A stretch of DNA of 64,000 nucleotides from Ptychodera flava (lineage: Eukaryota > Hemichordata > Enteropneusta > Ptychoderidae), in the NCBI RefSeq assembly GCF_041260155.1, contig NW_027248278.1, positions 22,318,284 through 22,382,283 of the forward strand, written 5' to 3'. The translations under genes and the position numbers were made by a program. Under the pieces are notes generated by a model. The model made no database searches, had not been told where the DNA came from, and worked only from the letters and a program-made list of their open reading frames with translations. Shown here in pieces: positions 23,601-38,600 of the stretch (the stretch's first letter is position 1; every line of letters starts with the position of its first letter).

Positions 23601-26600
23601 ACATAGCAAAGTATGATATCGGATTACCTTTTTGTGAACCGACATTAATCACAAAATCAGTTGTAGAACTGATGAGAACAACCTTGATTTGTATTTTTCG
23701 ATATTCTTATTCAATTTGCCAACGATGACTTCCACCTTATGTACACGTTTACCGGTAGTTGCCTGCTGGATAATGTTTCCTACACAGTTTTACGCACCTT
23801 GCCTCCTTGTTCCCTTTTTCAACAAGTCTGCTCTGCTCGCTATCAATATTACAGTTGGTTTTACACGGTCTTCCTCAATACATTTCATAATAACTGCTTT
23901 GACAAAAGCAAGCCATGAGGTAACCTTGTAAGAAGTAATGAATTAAATATGCATTACCTTGTGGCAAAGCATACTTTTTTATTATATCATTTTTCCTGCT
24001 CATAAAACTGTTAAATAAACTTGCTTTATAGCCTTGTATTTAAATGATTATCAATCAATAAACAATTAATAAAAAAAATATCTTCCAAGGTCACGCAGAA
24101 CGCGTTCCCCTCTCCTCTTCCAAGGCTGTGTGGCCAATATTTTTTCTATCGAGGAACGATATTTTTCTGTATTGACATGGCAATTTTGTCATATATACTA
24201 TTATCACACCATTCGATTATCGTGCTTGGCTTAAACTTGGTTAGTTTTCATAGTATTACTTAAAATTATAAAAAACATGGTTTAGGAGGCATTTGCCCCA
24301 CTGGGTGAGATGATCTTGGTCGCCTTGGATGTCCATGAGCTTTTTGCTCATCGATTAAGTGCCCGGTGAGGTGATCTAACCGTTGAAGGGACGTACCTAT
24401 GTTTTGTTATCGCATTCTTTTAGCATTACATACAGTCGTACACTCATCCCTGCTAAATGCAAGTTTTAGAGCCGCAGGTGCACGCCACGTATCATTATAA
24501 AATTAAATTGTAGATGCCTACGATTGCCAATAAACACTGCCGTGTTTCTTCTTGGCATTGTTAATTTTTTTGTCGTGTTGATTTGGTAAATGAATAGTTG
24601 AAAGTTTTGATTAGGAAGGTTTGAGCTAAAGTTTTAGTCTTTCACTTTTGAGGCTCATGAAGGGAACAGGAGGTTTCCTATAAGCCTTTGTTATCTAAAG
24701 TATATTTTCACACACTGTAAGTAGATGTACACTAACCTCCTTCTTTTGCTTCTCAGGTTTATCAGTGATCCTGAAGACGATTGCGAATATAGAATTTTCA
24801 GCCGAGAGGAACATATTGTGGGTGACATAATATTCCGTCTGTCCTGCGAAATCCCATACCCTGAAGGTTCCAACTTTTGCGATGTTAATCGTGGCCATGT
24901 CTATGCCAGGGGTTGGTTCATACTCTTCATCCCCAGAAGCGGGCGCTTTTTCCTTTGATCGACTTAGGAGCTTCGCCTCAAGAAAGCCCTAGCGAAAACA
25001 TGTCTTTGACTTTATTATTCCCCATTTTTATATCTTAGCTCATATAAACACCATTGCAACCAATCAGTCATTTCACATTTGTGCTATTCAAAATGTGGTA
25101 AATGAATAGATGGGATACTTAAAGTTTATTTTCTAATGACAGTAATAGTCAATCAAAAGCAGGTATGGTTAAAACATATCGATCATAGTACACAGTTTTT
25201 ATCAAAGTGTCCGTAAAATATATGATTTTTCCTAAAAACGTTGACCACAAATAGACAATGAAACTGCCGGAGAAACATTCGACGTCAGATGAGAACGCTT
25301 TTAGACATCGCCCATACAGCTTTTAAATCGATGTAAGATATTTTATATAGAATGCAAGAAGTTTGCAACTGTTATTTGAAATAATTTTCCATTTCCTTGT
25401 TAAAATGAAGGCGATGCGAAGAGTGTTTGACCATAACGCTTTGTTGCTCTGAGAATTATATTATGATTCATACCGTTGGTAACTTAAAGAATTATATTGC
25501 TATAAGGCATCATATATGATAAGCATTCTATTGTTGATAGACAGACTGACGTTTTGTCAAAACTATGGCAATCTCTATATATTATTTTAGTCATATCATC
25601 AAGTGCCTACCCGTTGTAGAGCATTTTTCAAAGTTGTTTTTCCATTACCACCAAATCCGCACAGACAGATTTTCATGATATTGCGTCGCACACCTGGCTG
25701 TTCCTTCATCAAGGCATTAAACTCTTGCTGCTGGCAATACATCTAGGAAAGTATAATAAGATTATGGTATGCGACTGAAGATGCAAATTGGAAAATATCA
25801 AGTCATATTTATATTTTTACAGGAAGGAATCATAGCAAAAACCAAAAACATGTCATATTACCAACAGCATCGTCGTATAACTTTTAAAATGATTGACAAA
25901 TCTTACAGCAATGGAGGATAATATTTATGGTTTGATACATGTGTATTTCACAATGTTGCATTTTACTTTTGTCAGTGAATAGTATAATATTCTTCTGAGC
26001 AATCTTGTCGAACTTACAAGTGTTCACTTGCCAAAACAGACATATAACAACTATGCTTCTGACATCAGTTACATAGCGACGTACATCATACATACCTTGT
26101 GATGATTGGAAAGCTCAATCCTGGTATCCCTATTATAGATCGCATTGAAGATAGTCTGGAGTTGTAAAAGATTTACACAAAACTACTTTATTCACTTATA
26201 AATTTATAGTCAAATGTTTAATGTTACAAAAATGACTTTAAACATACATCTCAAAATCGGGGAACCTTTAATGTTGTGGAGTGGCAAAAGGCACCTATCT
26301 CAGTCTTTCTGACACTGTGTGACAGCATATGTTTGTATATTGTTTACAATTTTTCGTGCGTACCCACAACCCGTTGTTCACGCCGGCAGCGATTAGTTAT
26401 TGATCACGTAAGGTAAAAAAAATATTCGTGTACTGAATATCACATTTGCGTTTTGGCTGCGTTGCACTTCATGTTTATATGTAACTCGTTAGTGTAATGG
26501 GGACGAATTGTGAACTTTTATCTAAAGCAGCATCTGCGCTTGTGAGCGTGAAATCAGCAGGCACCAAATTTGCAATCGTGGCATCGTTGTATCTCACAAA

Positions 26601-29600
26601 TAAGGACTATTATACAGCAAGACACTGGCAATGCCAGTCTTGACAATCATGTGCTTTTCTCTCCTGCTGTCTCTACCGACGCGACAATTCACCATCTGTG
26701 TCATATCAGTATTCTACTGGTGAACTGTTGTCTGAGCTGTAAGTTTGCTGGCCAGAGTCACCATGCCTGGTTTAAGTGATCTAAATCTAGTGGACCATAA
26801 CCGAGTTTGTCTGCTACTTCACAAGTTCATGGAGTGAACAGCTTATATCGAATTTGAGAGCTCCTTTCCTGGCCAGCGGACTTTCAAATTTGTAAACGGC
26901 ATGTAATAGTGAATTCCTTGTTGCATAATTAGACATAAACTAGTATCTCCGAATAAATTGTAAACATTGTTCGTTTTTGTTGCTTAATGTTTACTGTATA
27001 AAAGTCCGTTTTGCGAAAGCTCTACCACAAATTCAAAAAATTGTCACTTCCCAAAGTTTTCTCTTTTTCTTTTCACTTGGTTCTTCCTAACTTTTAAGTA
27101 AGCCTCTCCCTTTTTCCACTTTGAGACAAAGTGCAATATTCGCCTAATTTTGAACATAGCGTCCAACGCAATAAACGTAATGGATTACTGTGGCGTAGTC
27201 TATTTGGAAATCTTACTTCCCCAATCACTGTCTTAAAATTTCTCATTTAGAAGTTAGGATGGTAGCAGCCATAAATAAATGAACCTGTCTGTCACTTTTG
27301 CAAAATCAAACTCACAGTATACAACTTTTAGGAAGGCGTTCCTCGTCATGACTAAAAAGGATCAGAAACTGTTTAGGTAAAAATAAAAGTACGCCGAGGC
27401 TTTTTATTATCTTTTTTATGCGATGGCTTAACGGCAATCAATTCGGTACCTGAATTGTCGTTTTGTCCACAAGCAACCTGTACAAAACCAATTTTCAAAA
27501 ACTATTTGATTTCACTAACTAGAATACTTACATTTGTGATTTTGTCGTCGTCATAGAAATATTCCAGAAAAAACTTTGCAACACCTTTATTCTGATGAGC
27601 ACTTCGTCCCGCGATTGTCAGTGCTGTTTTACCGTCCTAGAAAAATACAATATTGCCTTCATTAGTTTCTCGCAAGACAACGACGAAGAAAAAAGGGGTA
27701 TTTTACTACGAAAAGTGAGAAAAAGTTATCTTTTGTGAAACACGGTGTAAGTCGTAACTCTATGTAATTTAAAGTAACAACCGAAAACTGTTTGGGTTTG
27801 TAATTTGTGTTTTCCACAATGCACGACGCGTGCCAAGTTAAACATATTGAAAGATTATTTCAGTATTGTAATCGACACGGGTATTCTTTTATTTTTTTTT
27901 ATTTTTCTTTACGTAAGTGAATTGAAAGTAAAGGTTTGCAGAAAATCATCGAAGACATTGAAGAATCGCTGTGTGATACAACTACCCACTTTATCGTATA
28001 CAGTTTTTACTAAACAAGTTAAGTAGTCTTCATATGCATATAATACTAGTGTGGGAGTCGCATAGCAAAATTACCAACTGGGATTCTAGTATCCGTTATT
28101 ACATAAACTTTTGTGTTAATAAAGTAAGGCACTGTCAACTGAAAAAGCCAGGCATCACATTTACCGTCGCCTCTATGTCCGTTGCTGCTTGAGATTCCAA
28201 CAGCAATCTAATAACGGGTACGTGACCTTCATACACTGCATGGTGTAGCGGTGTCAAGCCATGCTGTGTACATATTGAAAAAGCATATGATTAAAATTCC
28301 AATGTTTGGTTGTCCGTCGCTTTCAAATTGGACGAGAAAATGTATCAACTTGATACTTAAAATTAAAAGTAATCAGAGTAAGTTTATCACGTTTAGGTGA
28401 TGCTTAAACCGTTTTGGACCGTTTGATAAACATGAAACGAGCACAGGGAATCATGTACATCATACTGAAGTGAAACTATACTCGAAGCCAACATCACAGA
28501 AAACACTGCAAATGTATGGTTTAGCACAATAGGGTATAAATGATCTTATATTCTCTTCGCTTTCATACTTCCCGCTGAGATATATTTTGCGTTCACTTCA
28601 CGGCACTTAATGACAACGCAGAAAATGGAACAAAACTGGTAATTCACACTGCTGTTGATGACCAACGTAGAGTAGGTGTATCAACCAACAGTAAATTCCT
28701 ACAGCTATGATTTATTAATGTATAATATAAGCTACAATGCATTACACCCCTTGCAAGTTAGCTCCGGGTGATAAACATGTTTATTACACCTCACTCATTC
28801 AGCGTGCACTGCCATTGGTTAATCACGACTCACGTGACATGTAAAAGAACGTGATGATGCCCTCTGCGAACTTGATGATGCCCTCTGCATTTGATATTAC
28901 ATGGATGACGTCATTTTACTTACTGCGCGTCCTTTCTGCGCAAAACAAATTGTCGTTCGCTTGTTGTACTTTGCAGTTGGCAACTTATGGCTGCAAAGCG
29001 TCATGCAGAGCTGTCACCGGCACAGTTAGACGATATTTTGATGCAAGTAAACAGCAAACGATCGAAAATGGCAACAAGGATTGCAATTTCTGTGTTCAGC
29101 GACTATGCAAGCAACAAATTTGGATACGCCACCGAGGAGATCGGCAAACTTTAGCGGCAACCCTAGACTCGGCACTGACAACATTTTACGCTGAGGTCCG
29201 GACTCAGAAGGCGAACTGTTCTCGAAGAAGTCTTTGTGTTTTTGTTTCTTTCCATGTTTGCTTGTTCGGTGTAATATAAATAATAACACATGAGAGCTTG
29301 GGCAATATCATGATTTTTTGCCTGCCCTCGGGCTGGTGGTCATGATCGAAATACTGATGATGCCCTCGCCTACGGCTCAGTATTTCGATAATGACCACCA
29401 TCCCTTGGGCAGGCAATAAATCGTGATATTGCCCTCGCTCTCATGTGTTATTATTGAAATAACATGATTTGTTAAACATAACATAAATTATCAATTTTCA
29501 AGTGAGTGCCTTTAGGGACATGTGGCTTTTGATTAAGTCCACGATTAATAAAATGTTAAAATGATCTTTTTAAGGAACCCGAGTGAGCTCTTCTGTCGCA

Positions 29601-32600
29601 ATATAAAGAGAGAACTCGTATACTGATAGGAACGAACACTGAAAGATATGGAAAGAGAAAAGTGATTTTCCGAACAAACTTTATCGAAGAGAAATCAGAA
29701 TGGCCATAGTGTCGTTTATCCCTTTCACACGTGGGATAACGAATTTTCAATTGCGTCATAACAGCAGTTATTCAACATCGTCCTAAAAGTAATATATATT
29801 CTACTCATAAGATTCCCCGTATTATGGCTATCGATTCAAAAGGTAATTACTACTATATAGTAAAAAGAATTCAGGTTGACCTATTTACGCCCGGGTCTTT
29901 TTTCACCCCGTTCTCCAAGCACAGATCGTAAAGAGACCCTGTTTTGTGGCCACACGTTCTCTTCTCATTCAGGAACACGGTGGTACAGAAATATGCTGAT
30001 AAAAATTCATACTGTTGATAAAAAATGCGGTTTTTCAAAATCTCTCGCAAAATCCCGTGTACTCTCGCTTACCCTAACAATTGACGGTGCCCCCGCGCGA
30101 GAAATTATAATAAAGGCAAATATAAACAAACACAATCGCATTTAATGAGGTACATTTTGGTAAGTTTCTTGCGGATTATTGTGACATTCACCTTGTTTAA
30201 TTTGTTTGCTTAAATTATCTCCGTGTTTGAGATTAATAATTATAATATCCCGTCTCCGGTGGGGGGCTCGCGACCGACTTTTTGTTTGTAAGTGCGCCCG
30301 ACCGCTATACGTGACCCCCGTCGCTTACCCTATGTTCTAACGGAACAAATTCAGCACAAACAAAAACCGCTAATTTCAAGTATCTTTACGCGTATGATGT
30401 CCCGAAACATGTTAATTTACTCCAGCCGTACCTTTGTTTAGTCGTCCCGTCTTTAAAATTGTGAATGGGTTTGATTTAATGACAATTAGCGACATCAAAC
30501 GAACACTCCGGACAAGCCGCGGAGTCGCACCCCCGACCATATTTTGCCTGTGCAAAACAAACATGAACCTGTGACCGAACCGGTATACGCTCGTAAAAGA
30601 GGCGTAGATTTAGATCAATAGATAGGAATATGATAGGAGCCATGAGCTTTTTTGTTAGCGATCCCTGGGATCGCCTTTGTTCTGGTCTGTAAGAGGATTA
30701 TGGAGGTGTGATAGCCTTTTGTTATCCATTGAAATTGTAATCTGGTGGGTATATTTCCTGATGAGACTATCTGGTGCCAACACATGCCTTTAAAAATTAT
30801 ACCTTCAAACAACATGAACTATTCAAAACTTCCAATTTTTAAAAGATATTTCGATTTCGCGCGCGTCGCCCAGTCGGTCGCCCAGACGTACAATGAGGTC
30901 AACGAACTCCTATGTATGTTACAAGCCGATGAAAGGCGCGCCGTATCCTGGCTTGGGAAAACGTATATATGTGCATATTGCGCAAAGTGAGGAGTTTGTG
31001 AAAGGATGTTTGGATAATAATGTCAGAAAGATAAAGTTTTACAATGAGTAGGGATGTAGTGTATTTCTTTTCAAGTATTGCTGTCAAATTGCCATGATTA
31101 AACACAACCAGTCCGGCCGGGGCTGACACCGGGATGGAGTGGCGGAGGTCGATCATCACACGAAAGGACGTGAAAATGTTCTGATGCGACGTAGTCCGTC
31201 CCTTGATTTATTCTCAGTGCATGGAGACATGGGACATAACACTAAAACAAAAGCTGACCAACTTCGCCTTTTGTAAGCGCAAGCGTTCCCGGGGACAAGG
31301 ATCCGCTTCGCCCGTACCCTGGCCCATACTTCCATCCCAGCTTTGTACTCAGCCGGCGGTTAACGTTTTTTTTTTATCTTTTATCTAATGTAAGCCTCAT
31401 GTATCCATGTGAGATATACACTCCGTGTGACAGTTTTCGGACGACCTCAGTTTTCGGACATTTAATGACATGCTGTTCGTTGTACTCACTTCGCTCCGTA
31501 TTGATAGTGTTTTACAAGTCATGCTACCGCATATTAAGTCAGGTGACGCTGCTGTCCCGTTTTGGATAGTTTTTTTTGGTTGAAGTTATTTCGGGGGCTA
31601 CAAACTTGGCGACGTCAGCCACACCGTACGATACAAGGTGTCGAACGCAACACACAAAGACAGCCCGTGTCCGATATCTAAGCGCTAATACACGTCGAAA
31701 TATAGTTGAGTCGTCCAAGGATTAAACGTAACTAATTATCACGAAATATTTCCATATAGTTTTCTAAACACATCGAAATTGAAAATCGGGGTTCGAAGTT
31801 TCAAAATATCAGTATTGAGCCCGTATAATCGTATTCCAAATACGACGTCCGATTATTGCGATAGAAGTCCGATTACTATGCACTCAAGATGGGTATAAAA
31901 TTTGGCAACTTTGACCCCCTAAATGCCACTTCTGTCGGTGTTAATAGTTTGAGGATAATCACAATAAAGTTTCGAAAGGTATGATAATAAGATTTCGCAG
32001 TGCTCGTCATTTACGAAACGGATTTGTGCGAAATTCACTACCCTGTCCGAAAACTGTCACACTGAGTGTATATGTGGTCCAATTTCGATATATTGTAGTC
32101 TAATTTCTATATTCTGTCTTACACACAGACCGTCAAACATAAAAAAATGCTCACATGCCGGCTGGCCCGGCGTGTAACGCCGGTAACACACGGAGGCAGT
32201 ACACAACTCACGGCTAACATTGTCGGCCAACTTCAAGAATCATGTCTCAAAGTTCTCCATTCTCTTCCAATAAACCCGGGACAATTTTACTGACAGTATT
32301 ACACTGTTACAAATCAATCTGTTATGATGGACTGTGTATACACTCAAACTTTCGATTTCATAAACCAGATTTCAGATCTCTCCGTTCAAGAGACGAAGTT
32401 TCTCTTAAAACTCAACCAACAAGACTCAAATTAGGATGATCGTTCTTTCTCATATGTCGCTGTAGCAGCAGCCATAACTCTTTTCCGTTGCATGACTCGG
32501 GGTTTTCCGATTGCAATCCATATTCGTCCGAGAAAACGAGAGCTACGACTGCACAGATGAATGTCGCTGCTTCTTCGTGGAATAGACTTTCTAGTCATAT

Positions 32601-35600
32601 TCGGTCAGCATCAAGTAACGAAGTTTTGAAATCTTGAGAAAGCAAAGTCATGCGACAAGCGCCAGTGAAAGTTTTCTTTATATGCTTTGTCTGGAAAACT
32701 TGGGTCATTTTGCTCAGCTCTCGTCTGACGTTGCACTAAAAATAGCGTTTAGGACCCGATAAACAAAATGTTACACTTGGTGGGGTGATAGTGATAAGTG
32801 GAACGGCGTTTCTGTCCAATCACCTACTGTTGCGCTCGTAGTTAGGGGAATTACGAGTTGAGAGGTACCAGCCTGGATCGTAATGCTTTCAGTAACTGAA
32901 GCCGACACACCAAGATGTAGATTTAACACAACCTTGTACTTTATTGCAAGATGGCGACCGTAACGTTCACTGTCAATGGTCTGATCTCAAGTCTCCGTCT
33001 CTCTTCTAGTCTAAGCTCTCTACAAGTTAAATACATCTTTAAACTGACATAATTATTAAAGTTATCACGTGGTAATTTTCCCACCAGTCTTTGATTGATT
33101 CTTAAGATTAAATAAGATCACACCATGGAATATCCCATTCTCGATTGTTCACAATGAAATCTTAACCAATAATTAATTAAACTATCACACTATCTCTTAT
33201 CTGCTTCTCGTACGATCTGAGTCAATGACCTTCACACGTCTTGGCCACGTGAGGGACGCTTCGAGATAAATCTCTACAGGGAGGGGCGTTACACTCTCCC
33301 ACCTTTTTTATAACCAGCGTCCTCGCTGGTCAAAACGAGTGACGAAGCATGGCGATAGTTGACAATTGCATCTACTTAAAATAAAAAAATACATTAATCG
33401 TAAGGCAGTGTGGTTAAAATACGCATAAATCACATATTTTACAAGTTAGCATAAAGTCATTATTCGTGCACCTACAAAATTACAGACTAACATAAACGCA
33501 TCTAAAATACTTACAGAAATACTAATAAAATCACTAAAATACATCCAACTACAAACTCAAAGTTCAACTATTCTACATAAAATACAGAAAATCGACGAAA
33601 ATTATTCGAAAATCGTAACATGTATCAATGATTTTTTTTTATTTGTGTGAAAGGGTGGTTTAGCTGGAAGGGGGTGGACATTGAGAAGGATGACGTAATT
33701 TTGCTTGGTGTATTCTGATATCACGGTCAAAGGTTCAGGGTAACCATAGTAACGACCGTTAGGCATCACTAGACTGTAGCAAATAGCAACTCCTGTGCCA
33801 ATATTCGGGGCTCTTTCTATCTCCAAAATCTTCATAAAACATAAAACAACAAAACATCAACACAAAACCTCCTCAACAACGTCAAAACTCCAAAAAAACG
33901 CGATTAACCTCACTATCGCTCTATCTCCAAAAACTCAATTCCTCAGGCCATCGGTCAAAACTAAGGACCATTGTATCACTTACGGATCACTAGCACTGGC
34001 ATTCCTTGCTAACTGAGGGAGATACACAACAAAACATCCACAACTCCTTACACTTCCTTCTTCAACAACAAACATAACTTCAACTTCATCAAAACAAAAC
34101 AAAACAACTCTTCAAAAAGAAAGATGCCTCGTTTGCATACAATTTAGAGTATTATCCTAATAAAAGAGTGGTTTCCAAAATACCAGAAAATTCACCAAAA
34201 CAAAAAAAAGTCATACATGCTTATTTGCGCTGCTGTCGGACCTTAGAGTGGGTTTACCTATAGTGGGGACTGGATTTGACTTCAAACTTTCCAAAGCTGC
34301 GTCATTCAGATTCTCCTCCGGTTCCCATGTGTTATGTTTCGCATCGTATCCATGCCATTTTATCAAATATTCGCGCTTTCCATTTCGATATCTACATTTT
34401 TCAATTTTCTCTATACCAAAGTACTTATTCTTATCATTATCATCACACTCATCATCAGTTTGTGATACAGAAAGCTGGCTCAATCGTTCTTCGGCGCGCT
34501 CACGAATTTCGCGGCGACGTTGTTTGTTTCGTTGATTATTATCAGATGACTCGAGGGGCGTTTCACTGGCACTAAAGTAAATGTCGGTATCTGACTCTAA
34601 GTGGTAATCTACAGTTGCTGGGTGTGGCATGTTGTTTACGTCGTCGTTTGTCTCACTATCATCAGCGCTGTACTGACTCGATTGTGAATCTAACAGTCGG
34701 CGTGGTCTCAGATGGGCGTGTTTCAATCGATTAACGTGAACAACATTTTGTACTGCTTTACATTTCCTATTGGTTGTAAACGGTAGTTTACTGGGGATAC
34801 TTGTGCACTGATTGTGTATGGGCCTCGATAGGGATGGGCGAACTTTGGACTTTTTCCGACTGCCACTGCTGGAGAGTGTAAATAGACTGTATCGCCTACT
34901 TTAAACTTGACAATCTTGCCCAATTTTCTGTCGTGTCTTTCCTTCATAACATTTTGCGCTCTGTGTATGTTTTCTTTGGCTAACCAAACCGCTAAGTTTC
35001 GTTTCTGCGCTATGTCTTTCAAATGGAAATCTATATTTCTTGATCTTGACTGTTGTGGCAAAATTTCTACATCCACCGGAAGTTTCGCTTCATATCCGAA
35101 CATTGCCATGAAAGGACTGACACCAGTCGTCTCATGCGGACTTGATCGATACGCAAACATCACGGAAGCTAAATATTGATCCCAATCATCTTCTCTTTCA
35201 GACACATACATAGACAACATACTCAGAAGACTTTGATTCATACGTTCCGTAGCCCCATTGGAGCTCGGGTGATAAGGACTCGTAAAACGTTTTGTAATTT
35301 CAAAATAACGACAAACTTCTTTAACAATTTGTGACGTAAATGCTGGTCCTTGATCTGAATTAAAATACTGGGGAAACCGAATATACAAAGGATTTGCTCA
35401 AACATAATCTTAGCAACTGTCTCAGCCTTCATATCAGGGGTTGCAAATGCCCAACTAAATTTCGTCAAATATTCCGTAAACAACAAAACGTACTTATTGC
35501 CTTGTTTTGTTTCTTTCAAGGGACCTAGAAAATCAACTCCAACTCGTTGCATAACTGAGGACACGGGGATGGGGAGCAAAGGGGCTTTACCTCGAGGACC

Positions 35601-38600
35601 GCGCTTGCGCGAGTGACATTTCACACATGAATTTACATAATCAGTAACGTCCTTGATCATTGTTTTCCAGAAATAACGCAATCTTATAGTCTCCAAAGTA
35701 CGGCGTACGCCTTGATGACCAGCTGTAATATCATCATGCATTCTCTGAAGGATATAAAGTTGCAATGATTGGGGAACCACAACCTGTCTAACGCATTTCT
35801 CTTTATTTGCAGCCTTACCTGTCGCATTCCAGTAATGATATAACACACCGTCAATGATTGCATAGTTATCGCTATCACATGTCACGTATCGCGCCAATTT
35901 ATCGTCATTCGGTAATTCGCCTTTCTCGATAAAATCAAACCAATATTTTAACTGACTATCTTTCCTCTGCAAATTCTTAATCCGTGTCAACGCCTCATCT
36001 TCCTCTACTATTTGATCAGTACTACTCGAGTCACGGCGATTAATCTCTAGATTTCCATCGTCAACATCATCACTAGATTGTAATTCCGCGCCTGTCTTAG
36101 ATTCAGTCTCCGTATACAATTGCCGTACATCCGTTACAACATCATCATCGGAGGGGATACCTATTTTATTTACTGGGACCACCGATTCGTTACTTTGAAT
36201 TTCCGTAGACATACTTGTATCATTATCCTCATTTGATTTTGTCGCCTTGAAATCAATATCTACTTCCGATTTCACATCATCAATGAAATCTCTACCGCTG
36301 AAATCGGAACTATTGTCACAAACTTCCGAGTATTTCCTACGAGACAATCCGTCCGCATGCGCAATAGACTTCCCTGGTTTATGAACAATTTCAAAATCAT
36401 AACCCTGCACTTTAAGTATCCAATGAGCGATTCTACCTAAAGGTTTCTTAATTCTGAACAAATACGGGAGATTTGCGTGATCAGTAATAATTTGAAATTT
36501 CGTTGAACGCAAGTAAGGGTCGCATTGGGCCAGACCATGTATAACCGCGATAGCCTCCCTTTCTGTAGTTGGTATCGCTGTTGCGCTGCGCTGAGGGAAC
36601 GCCCACCATAACGATAGGTCTCTCTACTCCGTCTTGCTCTTGTGTCAATACAAAACCAACGCTATAGGCCGAGGCATCTGTGTATAATTTGAAAGGTTCG
36701 CCGAAATGTGGAAATCCTAGAACTGGGGCAGTAATAAGGGCTTGTTTAAGAGTATCAAATGCTTCCTGACACTTATCATTCCAATAAAATTTAACCTCCG
36801 TCTTCAACAATTTATAAAGGGGACCAGCAATCTTTGCAAAATCTTTGATAAAACGACAATAAAAGCCAACACATCCTAAAAATGCACGTAATTCGGAAAC
36901 ATTCTTGGGACGGGGAAATCTCGAACAGCACTCACCTTTTTCGAATCAACAGAAATTCCATCTTTGTTGAGAATATGACCAAGAAATTTCACCTGTTTCT
37001 TACCAAAAGAACACTTCTGAGGACGAAGTTTCAATCCAGCCTCACGGAGGCGAGACAAAACCGCGTCGAGATGTTGTAAGTGTTCTTCAAACGTCCTTGA
37101 GAAGACAATCAAATCATCAATATACACCAACACATAATGCCATAACATATTCCTGAAAATAAACTGCATAGTACGTTGAAAAGAATTAGCTGAATTTCTC
37201 ATACCTTGGGAAGTCGATAAATTCATACAAACCATCATGACAGACAAAGGCCGTTTTGTGGGTGTCTCGTTCGTCAATGGCAATTTGCCAAAAACCGGAC
37301 ATCATGTCTAAAGTCGAAAAGTACTGGGGATTTTGATCACCGATCATTTCAAGAGACTCTGTAAGGTTGGGATAGGAAATACATTCGGTTTTGTAAGAGA
37401 ATTTATACGTCTATAATCTAAACAGAATCTATATTCGTTCGATGATGATGATTTCTTCACGAGCACGACCGGGAAGAGAACTGAGAAGTGCTTGGGGAAA
37501 TTATACCTTGGGCCAGCAAATTATCAACTTCCTTCTCAATGACCTTGCGCTTTTCTGGGTCAACTCTATAGGGCGGCATTTTAACAGGTTGAGCCCCCGG
37601 GACTAATTCAATTCTATGCTTTATGACATCACAGTAACCCAACTTCTTATCATCACCGACAAATGCTTGTCGATTTTTCCATAATATTTCTTGCAAACTC
37701 TTTCTTTGTTGATCACTCAAAATGAATCACTAAAATCAAACTGACTCAGATCGTTGACGGGCGGTTTCATTACTTGCTCATTCACATTCGTACCAACATC
37801 AATATCCAAATTATGAACAGTGGCACCCCCGGGCAGAAAACGGAACGCCCCAGTTTTGTCCCCTTTCTTATGTATACATCCCTTTCGGTCGTATTAACTA
37901 ATCTTACTTCTTATAAACTAATCATTGATAAAACACGTGCTGCCACGACTCCCAAATGGCTCAAAGTTTTGGTGTTTTCTGTATGTCCCAGAATTCCATC
38001 GGGCATATGATCGTTAAATTTACCGGAAATTTCTAATTCTGATCGAGGTGGAACAGTGAAGCCCTCGGTAGCCTTGACAACCAAAGCCGAACGAAGCTTT
38101 AATCTCTTACTAGCAATATCAATTACAGCTCTATACTTTGTAAGAAAATCAACACCAATAATTAACTTTTGTTTCAAATTTTCTACTAAATGAATCGACA
38201 TCATAACTTTCTTACCAGCAATATTAACACGTGCATTTACAACACCCTTAATTGGAATTTGACGATCATCTGCTAATTTGATTGCGTTGTAATTTGACTT
38301 GTGAATTCTCTGATTACGCAATTTGGGAATTTCAGATAACAAACTCACCGGAGCAACCGTAATGGCAGCACCTGTATCAACAATTGCTGGAACATTCTGA
38401 TTCATTATACTAACATTGATAACACTAATACCTTGTACACAATTATCATCAATATTCAAATTACACACGCTCTTAACATTATCAAATATCCCCTTATCTG
38501 GCCGTTCACAGGTACCATCCCCTTGATTCTTTCTCCAAACACCTGCCGGCTTTATTCGTTTTTTTCTTGGTATCCACGCCCCCCTGCCGGACAGTTACGA

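Noticed and set aside
33602..33835. Envelope-like ORF in the gypsy 3' region
   Set aside because: Only 77 codons, with no signal peptide, transmembrane segment or cleavage site.
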